The translations under genes were made by a program, and so were the position numbers. Shown here in pieces: positions 8,101 to 20,100 of a stretch of 32,554 nt of DNA. Under the pieces are notes generated by a model, which had not been told where the DNA came from, searched no databases, and saw nothing but the letters and a program-made list of their open reading frames with translations. This DNA comes from a virus: positions 1 through 32,554 of IMG/VR virus record IMGVR_UViG_3300023278_002732. One strand, written 5' to 3'. The number at the start of each line of letters is the position of its first letter. The stretch's first letter is position 1.

Positions 8101-11100
8101 CAACACTATATTCTTCGACAAGAACCGCAGGTGATCCCAACCCATCACCAATATCTGGTCTACTGGTATCTCCAAATTTGTGATTTGGAGATTGTATCCT
8201 CATATAACCAATTTGTTGTCCCCCATAATAAACACGAGCATTCTCAAAAACTTGAAATGTTCCTGATTGCATACTAATTTCACAAAGTTTTGGAACAATA
8301 TCAACTTGCTGACTGTCCAAATAATGATAGTGATTTGTAAATGGTCTCAAACCATTAGAATTAAAATATACATTTCTAGATCTCATAAATGGATCAACAG
8401 TTCCACTAATTTTCACATCTTCAACATAATTAAATTCTCTAGAAGGTCCTGTTAATTTTGGGGTGTATTGTGTGCTAGTTGTGGTAGTTGTTGTTGTATA
8501 GTTTACTGCTCTTTGAGCTTTTTCTCCTCTGTTACCACCTTTTCTATAAGTCTCAATTACTGTATCAGTTTTTTGATCTACGTTTGTATTAACACTTGCT
8601 TCTTGTATCCACTCTGCTCCAGTAGACTCAGTTCTATTATCATCAATATAAATGGTCCTAACCCAGTTATCAGATGCAGGATCTAATTGAATACCACCTA
8701 CAAAAACAATAACATTAAATGGATTGACATTCTCAACATTTGTAGAATGAGGTTGTTCAATCCAAGCAACTTCTTCATATTTTAAAGTTAATAAATCGCC
8801 AGTTTTTTGGATATTTGGATCTAACAATTTTAAATTTTGAGTTATATCTGTTGTTGACCTATCAATACCAGGATCTAGTGCTAATTCTGCCGAAATTGAC
8901 CAAAAATCTACAGGAATAATCCCAGTTGGATCTGATTTACTAATGTCAATAGTTGTATATCTCTTGTCTGCAAGAGACTTATCTTTAAAACTAGTTACAA
9001 TAAATCCAGATTTAAATCTATTAAGACCATTTGCATCAGTTACTTCTAAAGTTTGTGCCTTAAGTTCAAGCATACTCAAACTTGTTATATCTTCTAAGTT
9101 TTCGATTCTTTGTTCAAGTTTTGCAATGTCACGCATTGTAAATCTTCTATTATCTCTTAATAATAACTTGGAATCTTTTTGTGGATTGAATAGATATGCG
9201 TTATAACTAATCTGCGCAAGTTCCATTGCATCATCTGCAAGAACTGGGGCAGTAGGATTATCTCCAGATTCTCCTTGAACAACTTCAATTTCTCCAAAAC
9301 GATTAATAGTTATTAAATCAACTCTTGGCAGATAGTAACTATATCCAATAAATGATGTTTCATCGGGAGAAATTACATATCTGAAAGTACTTTCATATGA
9401 TCTTGAACTAAATGCAAATGGAGATGCATTTGTTGATGAAGGATCAAACTGCTGAACTCTTGGTCTAAAATCAATAATGTCCGATACACGAGTTCCATCT
9501 GGAACTGTAGGAATGTCACTATTGTATCTATCTTCTGTGTATGAATTTGTAGTAAATAAATCTCCACTATTTCCAGATGCTACTTTATAGAAATCAAAAA
9601 TAATTAATAATTTTCTGGAAGGCACTGAACTATCTACCCTTCTTCTTATTTTGGAATAATCGCAGTATTGATTTCTATGACCCTTATCCAAAATAAAATT
9701 TGTAGTTCTGTCAATATAACTTCCTGGTGCAATTTCCTGAATTACAATATTTAAAGAAGATTCTTTAAATATGACACTTTCACCAACTTCAAAATTATTT
9801 TGATTAAGATATACAAATTCTATTGTTGATGCAGTTTTATTAATAACTTGCGCAACTGACCTACTATTTTGACCTACTAATTTTTCACCAGTAATTACAT
9901 TAGTGTCTAGTGCTAACCCAGTTGCAAATGTTAATTTATCTAAAACTGGAGATGATGAATTTGTAGATTCATATATTGCAAGCACATTAACAACATCAGG
10001 AACATTTAATGATATTTCATTATCTTCAACTCTTAATCCGTAATATGGACTTGTGCTAAGCCCAGAAGCAGATTCTCCAACTTGGGTTGAAATTCCACTG
10101 GTTCTAGTAATAGATACTTGTTCACTTCTTATAAAATCTTTAGATTTATTAGTAACATTTCTTTTTTTCAAAGTTACAATTACAGTAACATTCGATTTAC
10201 TTGCTCTCAGTCCTGTAAAAGAAATAGAATTCCCATTAGAACCTAGAGTAAATTTTCCTGACGTTAACTCTTCAGTTATCCCATCATCATAATGAACTGA
10301 GTATCTTTCAGCATCAAACGTTTCAAAAAATACGCTAGTAATTCCAGAAGATGCATCCAAAGCTTCTGAAGTAGTTATAGTTAAAGACCCGAATGCATTT
10401 GTAGATTTTCCAGTAATTTGTTTTGTAATTGTAAGATTTGATTGTGATAAATCAACTGATGCAATATTCTGTTTTGGAAGATTTGTATATAAACCTGCTG
10501 ATGCAAGATTTAAAATCTTTGGTTCCATCAAGGAAAATACTGAATCTCCATTATTAACCGTTGAAGTGCAAATTCCAGTTATGGCAGCACCAACCGCAGA
10601 TAGGGTGATTGAAGTTCCAGAAGATGATACTACACTAATTCTATTAAAATTTGGATCATTTTGTCCAGATGTTTGATATTTAATTATTGCTTCAGTTTTA
10701 ATTCCTGTTGTCCCACTAAAAAATCTTCCAGGAACAGATCCAGTGCTACCACCACTAATTGTTAATTTGTCAGTAATAGAAAAATTGGGTGGAGTTCTTT
10801 CATATAAAACAGCGTCTGCAAAGAAATCTGTTTGTAATGCGGTGTTAAGGGCAGTAGAATCTTGATATACCGACTTAATATCTTCTACAGTATACACATT
10901 TAATGCTTGAATACCGACTTTTAATTCTAAATTTTCATTAATAATAATTTGTTCACCAACTAAAAACGTTCCAGAAGTTTGAGATAAACTAAAAGCAGTT
11001 TCATTTGGTTTTGCTGCAAGATGTCCAGTTGCTCCACTAGAGAGACCTCTAATAAAAGAAGTTAAAGGAACTTCTGTTGCGGTATATGATTTTGCAAGAT

Positions 11101-12571
11101 ATAGAGTCGTATAAGTCTGAACATCAAATAAGTATAAATCCCATACTGTACTATCTCCAGAATATGGGGCATCTGAAACTCCATACCAATACACTCTTGC
11201 ATCACCAATTTTGGTTCCTCCACCACCTGCTATGCCAGGACCATCTCCACTGGCATTCCTTCTTCTATCATATAATTCTATAATATTTGCTTGCGTAGTT
11301 TGAGCACCACTTTGAGAAGCACCAATGTTTAAATATGGAACGCCATGAACATTATTTACTTTTAAAAGACTTCCCATTCCAAAAGGAATTAAAGCACCAT
11401 CAACTTTTTTGGTTGTTCTTGGTTTTTGAACGTCAATTACTGCACCACCAACTAAATCAATATCAAACCCCTTAACATATGCAGTTCCTTCAGATATCTT
11501 AATTGACATCAAATCGTCGGTTGGGATATTACCTTGTTCTGTTCTTTGTCCTTCTATATAAAGACCACCATTACCAGTTTCATTATTTAAAGAATTTGTA
11601 ACTGATATAGTAAATGGTTTTAAAGCATAATTGCCAGATTCTTCAAATGTTCTTTTAGCAAAGTAATCTTTAATTATGCTATAATCAGATTTATTTTGTA
11701 ATTTTTTAATTTTTCCATTATCAATTTTAACTAACTCTACAAAGTTTGTATCATTAAAGTCTAATAGATCTTTTTTAATTAATTTAACACTAATTTTTAA
11801 TCTATCTGATCCAGGAGCGGCAAAATTTGTAAATCCTTTTGCATTATCATTCAAATCTCCATCATCGTCAGATGTAATAATTTCTTCTAAAATATCAAAA
11901 CCAACTCTATAAGATGGTTCATTATTATATGGGTCTAAAATAATTTGACTATTTAGAACATCAAGAAATATGCCCCTGATAAAATAAACACCTTTGGAAA
12001 CTCCAACTGCATACCCAGTTGCAGTTGAATTTGTGGAGAATAATGTTAAAAGTGTATCACCACTATTCAGAGTTGTATTGCCGTATGTAATATTTTCTTC
12101 AAGTACTAAGACTTCTCCATCTACAAACTCAACACCTTCACCATCATTAGCCCCATCACGATATTTTACAAATAATGTAATCTGCTCAACTCCTTCTTCT
12201 GGTGGCAAAAAGTATCCTTTAATAGTACCAACAACACCCGATGACAAACCTCTTACCCTGGTTCCCCTTCCATTATTAGCATTCTGCAATGCATCAAGAT
12301 AAATTGTAATGTCAATTCCCAAATGATCATTATTTACTTTAATAGTAGTAAAAGCATTGTCACAAGTAACTCCTCCAGGAATTACCATAGAACCTTCTTT
12401 GAAGATATGACTTCCAAAAGATTCTATTTGATTCTGTAAAATAGATTGAAGACCAGTTAACTCTCTTGCCTGAACAGGATATCCTGGTTTAAAAAGGACT
12501 CTATAATAGTTATCATCTTTATTAAAGTCGTCATAATAAGGATTAATGTTTAGATTAGTCTTTTGTGGCAT
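5174..12571 (-). CDS. very large DUF4815-domain virion structural protein
   Basis: This is a 2465-residue protein. It begins MPQKTNLNINPYYDDFNKDD then YYRVLFKPGYPVQARELTGL, the signature of the DUF4815 family of T4-like cyanophage structural proteins, probably a baseplate-peripheral or fibre-hub protein. The central part has many S/T/G-rich strand repeats of the type FLRGLSSGATGHLAAK and GESVIF. GSGY motifs lie at about residues 1893 and 1933, and the C terminus has a D-rich loop DTDGDGFGDLVIDP (about 2388) like a calcium-binding type-3 repeat, then a compact end domain finishing FRCIALA. A module with NEVISYSNI...GRSLNNS resembles one in the giant protein. It starts 2 nt after gp8 and is open throughout. 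It occupies the place of T4 genes 9-12, but one-to-one homology is not claimed. Confidence 0.85.
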   Translation of the reverse strand: MPQKTNLNINPYYDDFNKDDNYYRVLFKPGYPVQARELTGLQSILQNQIESFGSHIFKEGSMVIPGGVTCDNAFTTIKVNNDHLGIDITIYLDALQNANNGRGTRVRGLSSGVVGTIKGYFLPPEEGVEQITLFVKYRDGANDGEGVEFVDGEVLVLEENITYGNTTLNSGDTLLTLFSTNSTATGYAVGVSKGVYFIRGIFLDVLNSQIILDPYNNEPSYRVGFDILEEIITSDDDGDLNDNAKGFTNFAAPGSDRLKISVKLIKKDLLDFNDTNFVELVKIDNGKIKKLQNKSDYSIIKDYFAKRTFEESGNYALKPFTISVTNSLNNETGNGGLYIEGQRTEQGNIPTDDLMSIKISEGTAYVKGFDIDLVGGAVIDVQKPRTTKKVDGALIPFGMGSLLKVNNVHGVPYLNIGASQSGAQTTQANIIELYDRRRNASGDGPGIAGGGGTKIGDARVYWYGVSDAPYSGDSTVWDLYLFDVQTYTTLYLAKSYTATEVPLTSFIRGLSSGATGHLAAKPNETAFSLSQTSGTFLVGEQIIINENLELKVGIQALNVYTVEDIKSVYQDSTALNTALQTDFFADAVLYERTPPNFSITDKLTISGGSTGSVPGRFFSGTTGIKTEAIIKYQTSGQNDPNFNRISVVSSSGTSITLSAVGAAITGICTSTVNNGDSVFSLMEPKILNLASAGLYTNLPKQNIASVDLSQSNLTITKQITGKSTNAFGSLTITTSEALDASSGITSVFFETFDAERYSVHYDDGITEELTSGKFTLGSNGNSISFTGLRASKSNVTVIVTLKKRNVTNKSKDFIRSEQVSITRTSGISTQVGESASGLSTSPYYGLRVEDNEISLNVPDVVNVLAIYESTNSSSPVLDKLTFATGLALDTNVITGEKLVGQNSRSVAQVINKTASTIEFVYLNQNNFEVGESVIFKESSLNIVIQEIAPGSYIDRTTNFILDKGHRNQYCDYSKIRRRVDSSVPSRKLLIIFDFYKVASGNSGDLFTTNSYTEDRYNSDIPTVPDGTRVSDIIDFRPRVQQFDPSSTNASPFAFSSRSYESTFRYVISPDETSFIGYSYYLPRVDLITINRFGEIEVVQGESGDNPTAPVLADDAMELAQISYNAYLFNPQKDSKLLLRDNRRFTMRDIAKLEQRIENLEDITSLSMLELKAQTLEVTDANGLNRFKSGFIVTSFKDKSLADKRYTTIDISKSDPTGIIPVDFWSISAELALDPGIDRSTTDITQNLKLLDPNIQKTGDLLTLKYEEVAWIEQPHSTNVENVNPFNVIVFVGGIQLDPASDNWVRTIYIDDNRTESTGAEWIQEASVNTNVDQKTDTVIETYRKGGNRGEKAQRAVNYTTTTTTTSTQYTPKLTGPSREFNYVEDVKISGTVDPFMRSRNVYFNSNGLRPFTNHYHYLDSQQVDIVPKLCEISMQSGTFQVFENARVYYGGQQIGYMRIQSPNHKFGDTSRPDIGDGLGSPAVLVEEYSVDPYDKTRPAPGTSYSATSKLINFGVRTLATEEKFYGYVTKDATVIGETSGAVATITRAELVSDNWGDIVASFFFRDPNSNPPPPYKVTSGTKTVKVTAVPPGVTPLPGSTVFASESVGSYSGSGTILTQETSRVAVRNPPKPASKPTEVQVEIKAPHRDPLAQSFTVDDKGIFLTSFDLYFATKDPTAKIFIELRTVELGTPTSNLVQDYTQIALNPDQIKINDADPFEPIPTNIKFSSPVYLESGKEYAIVILSPASDAYEMWVATMGQKTVRTKNLPDVQNVVVTKQYIGGSLFKSQNGTIWTASQYQDLTFKLYKAKFVPSGTVTFYNTDITPGGTNTATLQNNPIEGLPRKLQLPISGTLNAAVIPGTKIGQGSSPSIVGIVENLGGPIGVSTVVTVGSGYSAGTYTGVSLYSITGKGTGAQATIQFLNGSIRTYSITSNGSGYVNGEILGITTSSVGSGSEAKFGVQTIGAANAIYLTNVQGENFTNTTSIVYYTNPNSEASRTTSGATVNGTSSLIESKYSGNIFRVKQYNHAHHGGNNKIEITNVLPDREKTSLTAGLGINDTVVSVANTTIFGTFEGISTSRGYALMQNEVISYSNITQVSGDAGTLTIDGRSLNNSVKTAHGSGEFIQPYEVNGVSLMRINKTHDIPSSYYNFESSNIDNYFLEFDRTLPTNRSGGASMLNFSAQTGFGGNIVNVSQNHQFSSIEPLFNIITPGKGTATSSQIRTISGTSAGGQEVSFLDQGFDPIQLNTTIHFPTVRMVASKINETTRLTTLPSNKSLSLKVEFKSEDENLSPVMDIQNATFILGRNRSNNPIDDYVNDSRSNKINGDPHGGIFVTQIISLSQPATSLRVLIAANRQETADFRVLYRLFKADSTDIPQSYTLFPGYDNLLDTDGDGFGDLVIDPFKNSGKADAFVTPNDIFGFTEYQFSANNLDQFNGFSIKIVMSSTNESTPVKLKDFRCIALA

Positions 12572-12573
12572 TG

Positions 12574-14133
12574 TTAAAATTCCAGTACTATTTTAATGTC
12601 TTCTTTTTGACGAGCATTCCTACTGATTATAGGTCTGTTATCAAGATAAATTATGTCTCCTGATCCTTTATTTATTTCGGGACTTGCTAACCCTGTTGTG
12701 AAATTGACACCTAAGTTAATTAGTTTTGTTCCAGTGGGATTTGTAGAAATTCCAGTAAATGATACATCAATAGATGCAGAAAAACTAGAAGATTTTCCTA
12801 TAATTTGATTAGAAGAAGATTCAAATGAATATAATCTACCATTAGTAGAAATTCCAACATAATCTTGCTGATCTAATGTCGTTTGATTAAAATAAAGTGA
12901 TCTGTCAATAAAATATTTTAAAACCTTTGTTTCATTATCCCAAGAAGCAACATATCCAGTTGCTCTACCAGATCCACCAGAAACTATTTGCTCAATTTTT
13001 TCCCCAATTGTTGGAGTTCCTGTAATTGATGAAAATTTTAAAGAATATAACCCAGTGAAACTATTATCAGTATAAATTTGATCCGAATTCAATGAAGTTG
13101 GATTTTTAATAATTGAAACCTGAGCAAAACTAGTATCTATTGGAAAATCTTTTGTTGAATCATCAAATCTGGCATAAACTAAAATTTTATCAGTTCCCAA
13201 TTCCGTATATATGTCATATCCATGTCCCTTTGATGGTGGAATAATAGGAATCAACTTGGCGCTTGTTCCAGTCGAATTTAAATTTATTGATCCCAAATCA
13301 ACAAGTCCATAACTATAATCTTTTCCCCCAGAAGTCACAACAGTGCTCGTTACTTTACCTCCTTGAACGTCGACTCTTACTCTCCCATCTGTTCCGTCAC
13401 CAAGAATATTGAATTCTTGTCCCAATCCATTTGAATAATTGGACCCAGATTTTTCAATATAAACAGTCTTAATTTGATTTTGATTTTCAGAAGAGTCTGC
13501 CGATTCTCTAATTAATTGAATTTGAGAACTAGTTGATGTCAACCAATTATTGGGAACAGTTATATACTCTGTTGAATCAAATTTCACAATATCACTAGGT
13601 GAAATAGTAAATAGATATTTCCAAATATATCCATCTCCACTAACTCCAGCTCTTGATGGTTCCAAATCTGTAAATGTTGGTTGGTCTTGTGAAACATTTC
13701 CTTTGGTATTGTCCCCACTAGATCCATTTTCAATACATATGTAAACCCTATAATCCTCATTCATTATATAATAATTTGTATCATATAACCTAGAAGAATT
13801 TGTTAAAGGACTTGGATTAATGATACTATAATCATCACGATATATTTCATATCTATTTCCAACTATCCAATCTATTCTTCTAATTATTCTTCGTATATTT
13901 GCAGATGTTATTCTTTTTCCATATAGAATAGTATCTGAATAATGATTGACATATGAAAAATTATCTATCGGTGCTGGAGGATCTGTATTCCAAGTACTAG
14001 ACCTACCAAATCCGATAGCAGTTGGATTTGGTAGTCCAACAGTAATGTAGTATGAATTACTTGCAGATTCTACAGACTCTACAAAATTACTAGCATTCAA
14101 AATTCTAAATTGATCAGTAACAATTGCTGACAT
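12574..14133 (-). CDS. gp8: gp8-like baseplate wedge subunit
   Basis: T4 gp8 is a wedge subunit that binds gp10, gp7 and gp6. This protein has 519 residues (T4 gp8: 334). The N-terminal part (TDQFRILNASNFVESVESA, then SNSYYITVGLPNP, ITSANIRRIIRRIDWIVGN and YRVYICIENG) is the conserved gp8 core, with a tryptophan-rich DGYIWKYLFTISP strand near residue 165. The extra length includes a K-x-YSYG beta repeat near 270 and the module IGEKIEQIVSGGSGRATGYV-ASWDNETKVLKYF at about 368-407, which is also present in gp14. It ends with RQKEDIKIVLEF. It lies 34 nt after the giant protein, behind its own late promoter, so it can be re-initiated independently. Confidence 0.88.
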   Translation of the reverse strand: MSAIVTDQFRILNASNFVESVESASNSYYITVGLPNPTAIGFGRSSTWNTDPPAPIDNFSYVNHYSDTILYGKRITSANIRRIIRRIDWIVGNRYEIYRDDYSIINPSPLTNSSRLYDTNYYIMNEDYRVYICIENGSSGDNTKGNVSQDQPTFTDLEPSRAGVSGDGYIWKYLFTISPSDIVKFDSTEYITVPNNWLTSTSSQIQLIRESADSSENQNQIKTVYIEKSGSNYSNGLGQEFNILGDGTDGRVRVDVQGGKVTSTVVTSGGKDYSYGLVDLGSINLNSTGTSAKLIPIIPPSKGHGYDIYTELGTDKILVYARFDDSTKDFPIDTSFAQVSIIKNPTSLNSDQIYTDNSFTGLYSLKFSSITGTPTIGEKIEQIVSGGSGRATGYVASWDNETKVLKYFIDRSLYFNQTTLDQQDYVGISTNGRLYSFESSSNQIIGKSSSFSASIDVSFTGISTNPTGTKLINLGVNFTTGLASPEINKGSGDIIYLDNRPIISRNARQKEDIKIVLEF

Positions 14134-14151
14134 CGTTAAATATTTTTTAAG

Positions 14152-14159
14152 TATTTATA
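14152..14159 (-). promoter_or_regulatory. T4-type late promoter upstream of gp8
   Basis: The minus strand has an exact TATAAATA in the gap between the giant gene and gp8, 18 nt before the gp8 ATG. Transcription would begin within the AT-rich leader, giving a very short 5' UTR. Confidence 0.72.
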
Positions 14160-14167
14160 TCTGTTTA

Positions 14168-17100
14168 TCATAAGTTAGAAAGTTTCCTAATTCCACCACT
14201 ATCTCTCAATCCAAACGTCCTTCTTTGTATTGTTGGAAATGTTGATAATCCAGAGTCTACAATCAGACCAGTCACTCCAATAGAGATTGGATTTGTTCTT
14301 ATAAACCCTTGAGAGTCATTGTATAACCTTCCCCAAGAAATATTACCCAATGGTAAAGTAGTAGATCCTGTTGTTGCTATTCCAACAATATTACTATCAG
14401 TTTTTATGTTACAAATAATCTCAGCATTTGGTCCCGTATTAGTTTTTGAACTAACAATGTATACATTATCCAAGAAATTAGTTCCTATTCCGACCACGGA
14501 AGAATTTTCACTATCTACAGAAGTAACTCCAGTTCCAACAGTTGTATTATATACTAATATTGGGTATCCTACCTGCAAATCATTTGCATCGGATGCATTT
14601 GCTCTAAAGTTAATTTTTAAAGATAGTGGATGTCCACCAACTCCTGTTGTTGTACTAATACCAGTAATAATTCCACTAAATCCCTGAACATTAGTAATTG
14701 ATACAATCTTTTCTGTTACTGATTTGGGAATTTCTACTATAAGTCTTGGTGGAGTGGTATAACCAAACCCAGAGTTTGTAATTATAACTGATGAAATACT
14801 ACCTAAAGAAATATTAGCTGTTGCGGTTGCAGTTGTTCCAATACCAATACCAATTGAAGGTGGTGAAGAAATTTTAATTGGGATAGATGAAGAGTATCCT
14901 AAACCAGGATTTGTGATTGTAATCGCAGAGATTGTTCCTGCTACTGAAACAGTCGCAGTAAATGCTGCAGAAACCGGATCTGTACCTTGAACAATTAATC
15001 CATCAACAGAAGAAATTGTAATACCATAATTATTCTCTTCATAGTTAAAAAACTGTGCATCATCAACAAAAATATCGGAAGATCCAGATTCAATATTGCC
15101 AATAATTTTAGCGGTAGGATAAATAAATGGCTCAAGAGAATCACGTGTCTTATATACAATATCTCCCTTAATATATTTGTCAATTTTTTGTTTAATCCAT
15201 TCTATAGGTCTATTAGAATTCTCATCAATACCTTTTCCAACATAAAGATTTGTTTCAACAATATCTGATCCAAGAATATCAACAACTGTTCTCTCATTTT
15301 CTTGATCTGATATCGTAGGGTAGAATGGATTTTTTTTAACAAATAGATCATCACCAATTTTAATAGTTTCATTGACATTAATCAACGAAACATCAATACC
15401 ATTTTGTCCAATATAAAAGAAAATATCTACTTTGTCGGATGCTTTTGGTGGTTCTGTAAATTCAAAAGATGTTCCACCAAAAAATCTATAGGCATATACG
15501 GGTTCTTGTATTACACCATTGATAAAAATTAACAAAACTGCATCAAGATTAATTGCCCCAGAAAGAGGATTATTTTGATCTATCTCAAAACTTAATAATT
15601 GTCCATTATAATAAAGTGGAAATCTTGTAAGATTTCCATTTTGTAAAGTAGATATACTGTCAATATAATTTAACTCCCCAAATGACCAAGAAGAAAAGAA
15701 ATCTTGGAAAGTTTCTACAACCTCAAGTTGAAATTCTGCTAATGGTTCTATAAAATCTTGTGCTGTTACAAGTCCAACTGGTTTAAACACATCACCAACT
15801 TGGAAAGCATAACCAGATCTAGATATTTCAAAAGATTCTACAACAAATAATGTTGATCCGATACCAACTGTTGATGGTGAAGGTCCAATTTTAACATTCA
15901 TTAGTAGATTAAAACCAGTTTGAGTTGTTGAACCGACACCAACTCTAGAAACACCGATTACTGGTAAATTTTCGTATATTGGTTCTGGAGTTCTAATATA
16001 GGGATCTACATAACCAGATCCACCACTCACCACCGAAAATGACAGTGTCCCCCCAGCACCAACAGACGCAGTAATGGATGCTTCCGTTCCTGTATGATTT
16101 GGATCTGTGACTCCTATTGAAACTGGATTTCTATAACCAGAACCCTCATTTAAATCATACCAAGGAAAAACTGTACCAAATCCAACATAAGAATGTGACA
16201 AAGTACTTACTCCAACATTAGATCTAAATGACCTTGCAGAAATAATTCCAGTTATGTCATAAGAATAATCTAAATCACTAGATGGGAAATAAGTTACAAT
16301 TCCTGAACTAGATTGGTAAGTAAATCCTAAACCTACTAATTTAATCCTGTCTCCACCAACAAAATTGTGATCAGTTGTCGTTGTAATTTCAATTATACCA
16401 GTTTGATTATTATAAAATGCAGTACTAATTGATTGTCCTGATCCAGTATGAGAAATTCCAGTTACACTAACAATTGACCCAGATCCATCTAATACTGCCT
16501 TAACCTTTGCACCAAATAGTGGCGCATACCCAAGACCAGGAGTAGATCCAAGTGAAACAATTAGACCACCTCTAGGAAGTTGATTTTGATTTATATCAAA
16601 ATCTGATTTGATATAAGTCCCATCTGTAGAAGTAATTCCAGTAAATACGACACTAGAAATTCCTGAAATATTGTCATTTTCAAATTCATAATTATTTCCA
16701 GAATTGTTAATTGTTGTTGGGGTTTGAAAAACTCCATTAATAAACAATATTCCATTGCCAATAGAAATACCTGTAGTATTAATTCCACCAACAGTTGTGG
16801 TATAAGTTTTTCCAATTCCAGTAAATTGATCGGAAATATCATCAAATACCATATTTGTGTCATAATTTGATCTTAAAAATGTTCTACCGGCGTATTGTGC
16901 TCTCACATAGGGAAGATTACTGGAATCTCTTCTTGCCCTAGTATTTCCTTTTGGTGGATCAGAAAACCATATTTCCGATCCAACGATATTAAATGATCCC
17001 CTATGAACTTGAACGTTTGCACCATCAGCATGAGACGTAGCAGTACTGCCAACTGATGCTCTTACAACAGAAACAGTTGGGAAAGTTGATATTCCACTTG

Positions 17101-20100
17101 CATTAATAATGCCAGTTATATTTCCACCAGTATTAGAACTTACACCAACTTCAATTACTTTCATGTACTCTTCATCAATTTTTAGTATGTCTCTTGGTTG
17201 AATAGAAGAAATACCACTTAGATTAAATGTTGATATCCCAACATTAATGCCCCCACTATTATATTGAAGTTTATGTGATATGGGAGTGAATGTAATTGGT
17301 TGCTGAACAATTCCGTCTAGAGAAATAATACTTTTGGATAGTTTTTTAGTCATCTCCAATTCGTGTGCATTTCCAAGACCGACATAATTAAAAGTTACAC
17401 CAATTCCCAATATTGCATAAGATTTTTGAGTTGCTAACTTGAAGGTATCTGGTGTAAGTGCAATTGGGTATACTATTTCGGGCAATTTATCAGTAATAAT
17501 TCCGAGATAATTTGCAGTTGAACCAATACCCATTGCACTTTGACCAACACCAATAAATGTTGATTTTGGTGTATATGTCAATTCTTCGCCAGTATTGAAG
17601 AAATGATTTCTAATTGTAAAGATACCTGTTGAAAAATCAATCGTTGAAGTATCCGAAGGATTAAATATTTTAGTATAAATTGAAATATTTTGGTGATTTA
17701 GATTAAAATTAACTTTATTGGCTCTTGTTCCGTTTATGCTATCATATGAAGAAAGGAATAATTTTTGAGTTGTGTTTCCATATTTCAATTCAAGTGGATC
17801 ATTATCAAAATCACTAAAAGTATATAAGACTTCATTAAATCCTTGAGCACTTGTAGATGTATTTGTTTCATCTGGATAAAAGTTTAGATAAAATTCATTA
17901 CCATAAACTTGTCCACCGAAAGTTCCAAGACCAGATACATTATTAGTTGGAGAAAACAGACCTGGAACGACAGTAATATATTGAAGATTATTTAAAATAG
18001 AAACTTGATGAATTGCTGAACTGCTTCCAGAAGAAACTCTTACAATAGAAGATACTGAACTTACTAAGTTCAGATCAAAAGTTCCAACTCTAATTTCTGT
18101 AGTTCCAACACCAACTGTCGATTCCAATTTCGCACTTCTTTCGGCACCTTCTGGTTGTCCAGAAACTAGAAATCTATATGTACCTATGCCCGTATTGGTG
18201 GCAGCAAATCCGACAATATTTGCCCTAACGTTAACAATATTATCCTCTTCATTTTGAACTCTAAATGATACTATTCCGGAGATAGAGTCATAAATTGCAG
18301 TTACAAGTCCAATTGAAGATGAACTATATGACTGTGTTTTTGTATCAAAATAATATTCACTTAAATAGGTATTTGATCCATCAAAATCTAGTACTGCTTC
18401 AATATAGTTTACTTCTGTATTAAGTGTATTTGTAATTTCAATATTTGCAAATAATCCATTAAAATTGGTATTTGAAAATTGAGCTATAGTACGGATACTA
18501 TTTGCAGTTCCAACGCTAGAAATTCCAATAAGGCTAGAACCTATCAAATTAATAGATCCAAAAGTGTATGTTCCAATTCCAGTTGCTGGAGATGCAAAAG
18601 TTTTCTTTATAATTTTAATATCATGATCCCTATCAAACCTATTGGTAGGTGTAAATAATAAAGTTTTTCTTCCTACACTATCAACATCTGCACTAAAATC
18701 TCCCAATAATTCTTTTGTATATGCAGTATATTTTTCAAATAAAATGGAATCCAATGTCGATGTTTGTAAAACTAATTCAGTTATTTGAGATTCAAATGTA
18801 TCAGGATCAATAATTTGAATGGTATATCTAGAATGTGTGTCGATATTATCAATTTCTTCAATCTCAACAAATGGATCTTCAAATCCTCTACTTGAAAATC
18901 TTTCACTAATATCATCATGAATTAATACTCTATTAGTTCTACACTCAGTATAGTCAGTTAATTTTCTGTTTTGAATTTGTAAAAATTTAGATTGTTCTGG
19001 ATTTGTTCTAGTATCATAATCAACAACATTATCAAAATTATTAATAACATCTACCCTCCTTTCTTCAACTATATCCAAAACAGCTATACTAGATGTTGTA
19101 CCTGCTAGTCCTGCGGAAGCCTTGGTGGAAGATATAATTCCAACATCTGCAAAATTCTTTAAACCTGATGGATGAATAAGACTATTGACAATAGGAGATG
19201 ATTTATCCCAAGTTATTGGACTTTTGATTGAATATGAAAGATTTTGATAATAATCATTATTTGGAGTAACCTGATAATCCTCACTAATTTTACCAATATC
19301 ATTTTTCCATCCAAAATTTTGCTCTAATGAATAATTAATTTTAAATTTACTCTTATTTTCAATAACAGAAGAAACATCTGCTATTGCTCCACTCACTTTT
19401 CCTTTAATTTTATCACCTTCTTTTAAGGAATATCTTCCTTTAACTTTAATAAATTCATCTCTTACTGAAATAATGCTCAAATCTTGTGCAAAAAATCCTA
19501 TTCCAGTATCAACATAAAGTTGTTCCCCTAGTGCAAATTTTGCCCTTTTCTTAATAACATTAATTTCTGGATAATATTTTTTATTAATAATAGTGGCATA
19601 TCCAGATTGAAAAGTTTTTGCAATTCCCGGATTTGTCGATAATCCAACGCCAAGTTCATCGACAATTGCAAAAGTAAGAATTGCGGGATTAGAATTTACA
19701 TAAGATTGAACCTTAAAAAATCTATACTCATAATCAGCAGAATTATACCCATTCCCAATATTGTCAATTAAATCAATTCCCTCAATAAAAATTTCATCAT
19801 CATTGGCAAATGCTGGTGAGGTAAAACCTAAAATTGGTGTCGACAAAGTACAAGTTGCAATACCAGCACTTCCCGTCACTATAGAACTAATACCAACTCC
19901 ATTAGAATTATTAATAGCAATGATTTTATGTGGATCAGATTTTAATCCATATATGGGTGCTATCTGATTTATCTCCGATATTGCTCCGCTAGGAGTAATT
20001 GCAATTAAAGAAGAACTATCAATAACAGTTTTTGTTTTATCATTAAATAATAATAAGTCTGGAGCGTTCAAATATCTAGATCCACCAGAAACTATATCAA

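Noticed and set aside
11994-12302. Plus-strand ORF of 102 residues inside the DUF4815 gene
   Set aside because: Antisense to the conserved N-terminal domain of a clearly real gene; no promoter or ribosome-binding site.
14319-14687. Plus-strand ORF of 122 residues with hydrophobic stretches
   Set aside because: Hydrophobicity is the mirror of the V/I/T-rich coding strand of the giant gene; no start signals.
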